Origin: CAYNFR01 sp964616755
Lineage (GTDB): Bacteria > Bacteroidota > Bacteroidia > Chitinophagales > Saprospiraceae
NCBI GenBank assembly: GCA_964616755.1
Contig: CAZTSI010000001.1
Coordinates: 102,146 to 166,145 of the forward strand
Direction: 5' to 3'
Length of the DNA stretch: 64,000 bases
A program made the position numbers and the translations under genes. The notes beneath the pieces are model-generated. The model had not been told where the DNA came from. It saw nothing but the letters and a program-made list of their open reading frames with translations, and ran no database searches. Of this stretch, positions 17,760 to 24,387 are shown piece by piece. How positions within the stretch are numbered: the stretch's first letter is position 1; every line of letters begins with the position of its first letter.

Positions 17760-17767
17760 TACCTTTG
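17760..17767 (+). promoter_or_regulatory. -7 box (TACCTTTG) of the agmatine operon
   Basis: TACCTTTG ends 23 nt before the aguB ATG. No TTG at the proper distance upstream, so the -33 part is weak or activator-assisted. Confidence 0.6.
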
Positions 17768-17790
17768 CACCCATCCAATATTAAGCGTCT

Positions 17791-18660
17791 ATGACAAAAG
17801 TGAATGTCGGAATAGCTCAAATGAGTTGTGTAAACGATAAAGATGAGAACCTCAACAAAGCCATTGCCAATGTGCGTGACCTTGCAGCTAAGGGAGCACA
17901 AATTGTTTGTCTACAGGAACTCTTTACATCCTTATATTTTTGTGATGTCGAAGATTATGACAATTTCTCATTAGCAGAATCGATACCTGGCCCTTCGACT
18001 GATCAACTATCGGAGGTAGCTCGTGAATGTAGCGTGGTGATCATCGCCTCACTATTTGAAAAAAGAGCTCAAGGACTTTATCATAACACCGTAGCCGTAC
18101 TAGATGCTGATGGTACATATCTCGGTAAATATCGAAAGATGCATATACCCGATGATCCGTCGTTTTACGAAAAGTTTTATTTCACACCAGGGGATTTAGG
18201 ATATAAAGTGTTTAAGACAAAATTTGCCACCTTTGGCGTATTAATCTGCTGGGATCAATGGTATCCAGAGGCGGCACGTATTACATCGCTCATGGGTGCC
18301 GAAATACTTTTCTACCCTACGGCGATCGGCTGGGCAACTAGCCAAGACGAGATAACCAATCAAGAACAATACAATGCCTGGCAAACCATTCAGCGCAGCC
18401 ATGCGGTGGCGAATGGCGTGCACGTGGTCAGTGTCAACAGAGTAGGGTTTGAGCAAGAAGGAGCGATGAAGTTTTGGGGTGGCTCATTTGTCAGCAATCC
18501 TTTTGGCTCTGTGCTCTATCAAGCTCCTCACGAACAAGAAATAAATCATCTCCAAACTATAGACCTTAGTAAGACAGATAGTTATCGTACGCATTGGCCA
18601 TTCATGCGCGATCGCCGCATAGATTCTTATCAGCCGATCACTCAGCGTTATATCGATTAA
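17791..18660 (+). CDS. aguB: N-carbamoylputrescine amidase
   Basis: A nitrilase-superfamily amidohydrolase that splits N-carbamoylputrescine into putrescine, CO2 and ammonia. The catalytic triad is Glu43 (LQELF), Lys116 (YRKMHIPDD) and Cys153 (ICWDQWYPE). At 289 residues and with the substrate-type motif DPSFYEKFYFTPGD it matches the AguB subgroup. It is directly followed by agmatine deiminase, which supplies its substrate. The TAA stop touches a TTG of the next frame. Confidence 0.94.
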   Translation: MTKVNVGIAQMSCVNDKDENLNKAIANVRDLAAKGAQIVCLQELFTSLYFCDVEDYDNFSLAESIPGPSTDQLSEVARECSVVIIASLFEKRAQGLYHNTVAVLDADGTYLGKYRKMHIPDDPSFYEKFYFTPGDLGYKVFKTKFATFGVLICWDQWYPEAARITSLMGAEILFYPTAIGWATSQDEITNQEQYNAWQTIQRSHAVANGVHVVSVNRVGFEQEGAMKFWGGSFVSNPFGSVLYQAPHEQEINHLQTIDLSKTDSYRTHWPFMRDRRIDSYQPITQRYID

Positions 18661-18669
18661 TTGCTGCCA

Positions 18670-19728
18670 ATGATGACACAGGATATACCCACTCCCCGAC
18701 AGTTAGGTTATTATTTTCCTCCCGAATGGCATCCACACAAAGCAACATGGCTCAGCTGGCCGCACAAAGAAGATAGCTGGCCGGGCAAGCTTCAAACAAT
18801 CTTTCCACGCTATGTAGAGTTCATTAAATATCTGAGTTTAGGTGAGCAAGTTTGTATCAATGTGGCTGACCAAATAATGGAAGATCAAGCTATGAGACTC
18901 TTGTCTCATGCTGCTGTAGATCTGGATAAAATACATTTCTATCATCATCCTACGAACGATGCCTGGTGTCGAGATCATGGCCCAGCTTTTTTACTTCATC
19001 CAGATGGGCACAAGGCTATTGTCGATTGGGGATTTAATGCTTGGGGGGGCAAATATCCACCGTTTGATCTTGATGATGTTATCCCGAGCTTGATTGCCAA
19101 GGCGCTTAGTCTACCCTGCTATTACCCTAATATTGTCATGGAAGGCGGGTCAGTAGAGTTCAACGGTGCTGGCACACTACTGACAAGTCGTTCATGTTTG
19201 CTCAATAAAAATCGTAATCCCTATCTCAATCAATCACAAATAGAAAACTATTTGAGAGAATACTACAATGTAGAGCAAGTACTTTGGGTCAGTGATGGTA
19301 TCATCGGCGACGATACTGACGGCCATATCGACGACACCATTCGATTTGTCAATGCAGATACAGTAATAACCGTGATCGAATCAAATCGTGCAGATGAAAA
19401 CTATCCAATTCTCCAACAAAATCTAAACGAATTAAAGAAGATGAGACTGATCAATGGTCAAAAATTAACCATTGTCGAAATACCGATGCCGGATCCCGTA
19501 GTATTTGAAGATCAACGACTACCCGCAAGCTATGCGAACTATTATATCTCTAACCTTCATGTGATCGTACCTACCTACAGGTGCGCAAATGACCAAGTAG
19601 CCATAGATATTATTCAATCCTGTCATCCCGAGAGAGAAGTTATTGGTATTGACTCTACGGATATCATTTGGGGTTTGGGCAGCTTTCATTGTATGAGCCA
19701 GCAAGAGCCAGTTGGGTTGATAAGGTAA
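18670..19728 (+). CDS. aguA: agmatine deiminase
   Basis: A pentein-fold guanidine-modifying enzyme that converts agmatine to N-carbamoylputrescine and ammonia. Motifs include WLSWPHKEDSWPG, NDAWCRDHGPAF, the Glu-Gly region VMEGGSVEFNG, DDTDGHIDD and the catalytic Cys in LGSFHCMSQQEP. The commonest form of the last motif is GGGxHCxTQQ, so GLGSFHC is a slight variant. I chose ATG 18670; TTG 18661 and ATG 18673 are in frame. With aguB it forms a two-gene putrescine pathway. Arginine decarboxylase, which makes agmatine, is not in the window. Confidence 0.93.
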   Translation: MMTQDIPTPRQLGYYFPPEWHPHKATWLSWPHKEDSWPGKLQTIFPRYVEFIKYLSLGEQVCINVADQIMEDQAMRLLSHAAVDLDKIHFYHHPTNDAWCRDHGPAFLLHPDGHKAIVDWGFNAWGGKYPPFDLDDVIPSLIAKALSLPCYYPNIVMEGGSVEFNGAGTLLTSRSCLLNKNRNPYLNQSQIENYLREYYNVEQVLWVSDGIIGDDTDGHIDDTIRFVNADTVITVIESNRADENYPILQQNLNELKKMRLINGQKLTIVEIPMPDPVVFEDQRLPASYANYYISNLHVIVPTYRCANDQVAIDIIQSCHPEREVIGIDSTDIIWGLGSFHCMSQQEPVGLIR

Positions 19729-19846
19729 AGTGGTAATTTCCCTAGGTCATCTGCAAGAACAGCCATTTAATATTAAATATTTCGAAAACGCGACATGTAT
19801 TCCTGCACATGCCCTTATAGTTCAATGGATTGCACATTGCTCAGCT

Positions 19847-20617
19847 TCATTGTTGAAATTGCATCTCCTGTCTAATTTTTTGAAAAACCACTTTGCTTCT
19901 CAATGCTTTGAATACAGGATCTATGCTCGTAAACAAAGCAACCCCCACTTCATTCTTTAAAATTGCCTGCTCTAAATAATGGATTGACCTTTCTTCATCG
20001 TCTCTTGCCGAATAAATCATGGCTATAAATAAATTAATGTGATGTTCTCCTTCAGACATACGAGATTCAAGCTCCTTTAAATAATAATTTGACCTTGCTT
20101 TGTCACCCATCTCCCAATAAGTATTTGAAAGATAAGCATTCGTAAATGCCATAGGTATCTCTTAGTCCTCATATGCCCTTTGTAAATATTTTAATGCCAT
20201 ATCATACTTACCACCATGATAATAACTCCATCCTAAAAAAGTATTGTAATAATTGTTATTACTCTTTCCAACGGTTTTCAACAATACCTTCTGAGCCTCT
20301 TGATATTTTCCCTCAATCATATAAACATTTGCCTTGTCCGATGACAAAAGAAAATTTTCCGGATCAAGCGACATTGACAAATCAATAGATTCTTTAGCCT
20401 TTTCCAGATCTAAGAGCGCAACATATGTCGAGGTAATAATACATGTACAAAAATTCGTTGGAATTCGTGGCCATGACTTAAGCTTCATTGCCATTTCAAT
20501 ATCTGATTTGGCATCTTCCACTTTATTGCGATAAAACAAATTCAACGACCCTCTTACCAAATACGTATCTGAGCTTTTCGGTTTAATCTTGAATGACTGT
20601 TCTAGAAGTGGAGTCAT
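19847..20617 (-). pseudogene. fragment of a TPR-repeat protein, interrupted by stops
   Basis: Two minus-strand frames are one frame: 20617-20162 ends in TAA at 20164-20162, and four codons later (20152) the same frame continues to 19847. Both parts are tetratricopeptide repeats (ALDLEKAKESIDLSMSLDP-like, YYHGGKYDMALKYLQRAYE, NTYWEMGDKARSNYYLKELE). The tail LFTSIDPVFKALRSKVVFQKI resembles the end of TPR modules found behind helix-turn-helix or cyclase domains in this phylum. Upstream the frame soon meets TAG codons (about 20642), so the N-terminal effector domain is missing. I read it as a decaying remnant; a short expressed TPR protein from 20617 is possible. Confidence 0.65.
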
Positions 20618-20651
20618 CTTTGCAAAATAGCTATTTCCCTAGCGCCTCTAA

Positions 20652-20798
20652 TTAATATTTGTACCGATAAATGGAGTTAATTATTGCAATTATTCCAAAA
20701 ATTATAAAAGGAACACTCTTAAAATATAGTGCCGCTATAAATATTATAAAAGAAAGAATAATATTAGCTACTGCAAACTTTTTATTAAAATTAGACAT
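20652..20798 (-). CDS. small membrane protein, 48 residues
   Basis: An ATG at 20798 opens 48 codons ending in TAA at 20654-20652. The product, starting MSNFNKKFAVANIILSF, has two hydrophobic segments (about residues 9-25 and 29-42) joined by YFKSVP and ends basic (IYRYKY): a hairpin with positive ends. Codon content is more AT-rich than the neighbours. It ends 35 nt before the TPR remnant and may once have been in its operon. No family recognised. Confidence 0.5.
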   Translation of the reverse strand: MSNFNKKFAVANIILSFIIFIAALYFKSVPFIIFGIIAIINSIYRYKY

Positions 20799-20985
20799 GA
20801 TTTCGGCCTTTAATTAAGTTCCTTGCAAGAAATTCCAATGGCATAAATAGAAGCATCAGAGATAAGACTATTCATACATTCCATTTAGCTATATATCTTT
20901 ACTTGAACCTAACATGTCTCTAAACAAGAATTCCATTAGATATGCTAAATATACGCTACCTGCACATACAACGTACCGTTGTTCC

Positions 20986-21017
20986 AAAAAAAAATAAGGG
21001 GCGACATATGCACCCCT
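20986..21017 (-). terminator. terminator of the PDZ gene
   Basis: Minus strand: stem of 7 bp with one G-T pair (21017-21011 with 21003-20997, loop CATATGT) followed by a T-rich tract of about ten. It lies 35 nt beyond the stop of the PDZ gene. Confidence 0.75.
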
Positions 21018-21051
21018 CATTCTCCATAATTATATGATCCTTTACTTCTTC

Positions 21052-21882
21052 CTATCTGAATGAATCAGGTCTTTCGAGTAATGTTAGGCTCAACTTTTTC
21101 TCTTTGCCCTCCCTGAGTACTGTAAGTTCAACAATGTCGTTTGGCTCATAAAAATGTAGTAATTGCAACAAGTCATTCATCGATCTAATACGAGCGCCAT
21201 TTAACTTAGTTACAATATCACTCTTTGATAAACCAGCTTTCTGCGATGGCCCTCCAACAGCAACATCTTCTATCAAAGCACCTTCCTCTGCATCCAATAT
21301 TCTCGCGCCCATATACGCCTTAGAGGCTCGATTTGCACTAGGGCCAAAGAACACGGCATTACCTCGAGGACCGCTAAAATGCGCCCCGCCCATAGCATCA
21401 TCCATCAGTATTTCCACTTCTCTTTCGATCTCCCCATTTGGTGTAAATCGCATTTTCATACCTCTCATTTTTTCTCTTCCATCATCATTGTCATGATTCC
21501 ATTCCATGTTGTCCATGTTCAGTTCTATCCTCTTCGACTTCCCATCTGTCCATTCATGCTCCGAGTCGTCGTTCATAGTAATGATCTTGATCTTCTTACT
21601 TTTAGATGATCTTTCATTATCATCAAAGTTGATATCGACACCCTCTTCTTCTAGCTGTTTCTTAATGTCTTCAGGGATGGTGCCGTCGTCTTCCCAAGCG
21701 ATCACCTTCTCCTGACCATCGGCTAGGATACTTACCTTAATATTTCGATCACCATTCTCTGTAGAAATATTGACAGAAACTTCCTTTTGTTTTGTAACCT
21801 CAGTGGTTTTCTTCTCAATAGATTGAGAAAAAATTGGATAGGCTATCAATAACCATCCGAATAGAAAGCAGATTTTTTTCAT
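21052..21882 (-). CDS. secreted PDZ-domain protein
   Basis: A signal peptide (MKKICFLFGWLLIAYPIFSQ) sends the 276-residue product to the periplasm. The middle is rich in Asp, Glu, Lys and Met (DDSEHEWTDGKSKRIELNMDN) with no recognisable fold. The C-terminal 90 residues are a PDZ domain: YMGARILDAEEGALIEDVAVGGPSQKAGLSKSDIVTKLNG read in pieces gives the GxG-like loop, the QKAGL turn and the DIVTKLNG strand. There is no protease domain, so it is probably a binding or adaptor protein. It is monocistronic with its own terminator; a palindrome stands upstream. Confidence 0.8.
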   Translation of the reverse strand: MKKICFLFGWLLIAYPIFSQSIEKKTTEVTKQKEVSVNISTENGDRNIKVSILADGQEKVIAWEDDGTIPEDIKKQLEEEGVDINFDDNERSSKSKKIKIITMNDDSEHEWTDGKSKRIELNMDNMEWNHDNDDGREKMRGMKMRFTPNGEIEREVEILMDDAMGGAHFSGPRGNAVFFGPSANRASKAYMGARILDAEEGALIEDVAVGGPSQKAGLSKSDIVTKLNGARIRSMNDLLQLLHFYEPNDIVELTVLREGKEKKLSLTLLERPDSFR

Positions 21883-21933
21883 TGCAGGCAGATTTTTTTA
21901 ATGATTTAATGTTTAAAAGAAATGTACGATTGT

Positions 21934-21945
21934 ATAACGCGTTAT
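21934..21945. promoter_or_regulatory. 12-bp palindrome between divergent genes
   Basis: ATAACGCGTTAT is perfectly self-complementary, with TTG on the left and CAA on the right one base further out. It lies 52 bp before the PDZ gene and 57 bp before the TonB-C gene, a place suited to an operator. Confidence 0.4.
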
Positions 21946-22001
21946 CAAATGTAGTTACGCCATCAATATGCTAGTCTTAATAAAACTTTAAAGTATTTAC
22001 A

Positions 22002-22457
22002 TTGAGCAAAATAAAACGTAATAAATCTAATCGCACAAAGGCATATTATTTGGGCGGAGCCAAGGCCATGAGCGAATTTATTGGCCGCAACATACAGTAT
22101 CCTAGCGCCGCCCTTGATGCTAACATTCATGGCACTGTCGTGATTAAGCTTCATATTGACCATAAAGGTTCGGTGACAAAGACTACGCTCATAGCCGGCA
22201 TCGGAGCTGGTTGCGATGAAGAAGCTTTACGCGTCAGTAGCCTATTGGTCTTCTCAACACCCAAAACACCGCATGGAGGCAGAGTCTTTTATGCCAAAAC
22301 AATTAATATTCATTTTTCCTCTCCTTTCTTCCCAAGCAACAATAACACACGCGTAATTGATGAATTAAGTCAAAAGCAGCCAACCCACAGCCAAACATTG
22401 GAGCAAAACTCCTCGGACGACCCCAACTCCTCATATACAAAGATTCAGAATCCATAG
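22002..22457 (+). CDS. stand-alone TonB C-terminal domain protein
   Basis: Residues 18-105 fit the TonB_C fold: GGAKAMSEFIGRNIQYP, HGTVVIKLHIDHKGSVTKTTL and GIGAGCDEEALRVSSLL correspond to the FI..NI.YP, G.V.V.F.VD..G.I and G.GCDEEALR motifs of Bacteroidota TonB proteins. The protein begins with a basic stretch and has neither membrane segment nor signal peptide from the only start (TTG 22002; an in-frame TAA lies just upstream). The C-terminal 45 residues are polar and look disordered. It may be cytosolic, or the true start may be unusual. Confidence 0.6.
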   Translation: MSKIKRNKSNRTKAYYLGGAKAMSEFIGRNIQYPSAALDANIHGTVVIKLHIDHKGSVTKTTLIAGIGAGCDEEALRVSSLLVFSTPKTPHGGRVFYAKTINIHFSSPFFPSNNNTRVIDELSQKQPTHSQTLEQNSSDDPNSSYTKIQNP

Positions 22458-22572
22458 CCATATTATTGGTTACATGCACAAAGTCAAGACACAAATAATG
22501 TACTTGAAGCCCAATTTTAGTCCTAAAATGTGTCGTAGCATCTCATTAGTCTTATTTGTCTAAAGAAAGTAT

Positions 22573-22580
22573 TATATTTG
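22573..22580 (+). promoter_or_regulatory. -7 box (TATATTTG) of the rimP operon
   Basis: TATATTTG fits TAnnTTTG; a TTTG at 22555-22558 is closer than the usual spacing. Transcription would start about 22587, just ahead of the leader hairpin. Confidence 0.5.
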
Positions 22581-22598
22581 TCATCCGATTGGTGAAGA

Positions 22599-22622
22599 GG
22601 GGACAAAAAGTTCCCTTTTTTT
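22599..22622 (+). promoter_or_regulatory. rimP leader hairpin with T run (attenuator-like)
   Basis: GGGGAC (22599-22604) pairs with GTTCCC (22610-22615), loop AAAAA, followed by seven Ts. It has the form of an intrinsic terminator but lies after the promoter and 24 nt before rimP. That suggests attenuation of the rimP-nusA-infB transcript, whose NusA product itself acts on such hairpins. It cannot be ruled out that it merely ends upstream transcription. Confidence 0.6.
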
Positions 22623-22645
22623 ATATCTGAAATTTTGCTTAGCTG

Positions 22646-23086
22646 ATGCTAGAAGACTCGTTGACAAAGGTCCTTGAAGAATTGTTTGATCAGGAAGATT
22701 ACAAGCACTGTTTTTTGGTAGACATTGAAGTTAAGCCAAAGTCAAAAGTAGAAGTGTACATAGATGCGGATGATGGTCTGACTCTTGGTGTTTGTCAAAA
22801 AATAAGCCGTTATCTCGAAGGTTTTATTGACGAAAACAATTGGCTTGGGGAGAAATACATTTTGGAAGTTTCATCCCCGGGTATCGAAAGACCCTTGAAA
22901 TTTTTGCGACAGTATAAGAAAAACATTGGTCGGACATTGAAAGTAAGCCTAAATGAGGGCAAAAACGTCGAGGGGAAATTGACTCAAGTAACAGATGTAA
23001 ATATTGTGTTACAAGACAAGAACTCCTCGCAAGAAATAGCGTTAAATAATATTACTAAAGCACAAGTTATTGTGAGTTTTAAATAG
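22646..23086 (+). CDS. rimP: ribosome maturation factor RimP
   Basis: RimP aids maturation of the small ribosomal subunit. The 146-residue product has the N-terminal alpha/beta domain (VYIDADDGLTLGVCQKISRYLEGFID) and the diagnostic LEVSSPGIERPLKFLRQYKKNIGR, followed by the SH3-like C-terminal domain with EGKLTQVTD. It begins with ATG 22646 right after the leader hairpin and is followed by nusA after 5 nt, the conserved bacterial order rimP-nusA-infB. Confidence 0.95.
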   Translation: MLEDSLTKVLEELFDQEDYKHCFLVDIEVKPKSKVEVYIDADDGLTLGVCQKISRYLEGFIDENNWLGEKYILEVSSPGIERPLKFLRQYKKNIGRTLKVSLNEGKNVEGKLTQVTDVNIVLQDKNSSQEIALNNITKAQVIVSFK

Positions 23087-23091
23087 TTTCT

Positions 23092-24324
23092 ATGAATCTG
23101 ATCGAATCATTTTCAGAATTTAAGGCCGGAAAAAATATCGACAGGCCTACCATGGTAAGAGTGTTAGAAGATGTATTTCGGACGCTTATCAAAAAGAAAT
23201 ATGGCACTGACGAGCATTTTGACATTATTGTCAACACGGCAGGCGACCTCGAAATTTGGCGAGTGCGCGAAATTGTGCCTGACGGCGAGGTAACCGATGA
23301 TCGCGCCCAAGTCTCCATAACTGAAGCTCAAGAAATCGACGGAGATTATGATATAGGCGAAGAGTGCTATGAACAATTAGCCCTGGATGAATTCGGACGT
23401 CGATCCGTGCTTGCTGCTCGCCAAACACTTATTTCGAGAATTATGGAGCTCGAAAAGGACGAAGTTTACAAGCGATATTCTGATCGTATAGGTGACGTCG
23501 TGATCGGCGAAGTACATCAGATCCTTAAAAGAGAAATTCTTATTCTCGATGACGTGTCTGGCAATGAATTGATTTTGCCAAGAAGCGAAATGATTAAAGG
23601 CGACTATTTTAGAAAAGGAGATATTGTAAGATCGGTGATCAAAAAAGTCGATATGCGCAATAACAATCCGGTTGTTGTTATTTCTCGTACGGACAATGCG
23701 TTCTTAGAAAAACTTCTAGAGCAAGAAGTACCTGAAATTGAGGATGGTCTTATTACCATCAAAAATATCGTACGTATACCTGGCGAAAGAGCAAAGGTAG
23801 CCGTAGAATCATATGATGATCGCATCGACCCTGTCGGCGCTTGTGTCGGTATGAAGGGAAGCAGAATTCACGGCATTGTCCGTGAACTTAAGAATGAGAA
23901 TATAGATATTGTCAATTTTACGAACAATATTAACCTCTATATTCAACGGTCATTGACACCTGCTAAGGTCACCAATATAAAATTGAACGACGTCAAAAAA
24001 ACGGCAGCCGTATTCCTTAAGCCAGATCAAGTGTCTTTGGCGATAGGTCGAGGTGGCTCTAATATAAAGCTTGCGAGCAAGTTGACAGGGTATGAAATAG
24101 ATGTCTACAGAGATACTGAGGATGAAATTGACGATGTGGATTTGGATGAATTTACTGATGCTATCGAAGACTGGGTTATCGATCAGCTTAAGAGCATTGG
24201 TTGCGATACGGCACGAAGCGTCTTAAATCTAAGCAAAGAAGAACTCATTCGACGTACCGATCTTGAAGATGAGACAGTAGATGAAGTACTCAAAATTTTG
24301 AGCGAGGAATTTGAAGAATTATAA
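23092..24324 (+). CDS. nusA: transcription termination/antitermination factor NusA
   Basis: NusA binds RNA polymerase and nascent RNA and modulates pausing and termination. Order of domains in the 410 residues: N-terminal polymerase-binding domain (1-125), S1 domain (about 135-200, VVIGEVHQILKREILIL), KH1 (GACVGMKGSRIHGIVRELKN) and KH2 (VSLAIGRGGSNIKLASKLTG). The acidic tail ends in a helix-hairpin-helix-like segment (GCDTARSVLNLSKEEL). Length and layout are standard for the phylum. Confidence 0.97.
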   Translation: MNLIESFSEFKAGKNIDRPTMVRVLEDVFRTLIKKKYGTDEHFDIIVNTAGDLEIWRVREIVPDGEVTDDRAQVSITEAQEIDGDYDIGEECYEQLALDEFGRRSVLAARQTLISRIMELEKDEVYKRYSDRIGDVVIGEVHQILKREILILDDVSGNELILPRSEMIKGDYFRKGDIVRSVIKKVDMRNNNPVVVISRTDNAFLEKLLEQEVPEIEDGLITIKNIVRIPGERAKVAVESYDDRIDPVGACVGMKGSRIHGIVRELKNENIDIVNFTNNINLYIQRSLTPAKVTNIKLNDVKKTAAVFLKPDQVSLAIGRGGSNIKLASKLTGYEIDVYRDTEDEIDDVDLDEFTDAIEDWVIDQLKSIGCDTARSVLNLSKEELIRRTDLEDETVDEVLKILSEEFEEL

Positions 24325-24387
24325 ATCATATAATTTACGTAGGAAATAAGCCTCAATTGAGGAAAAATTGTAATTGAAAATTGATGT

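Noticed and set aside
19730..19960. Plus-strand frame of 76 codons after aguA
   Set aside because: It runs antisense into the TPR remnant and has no recognisable content.
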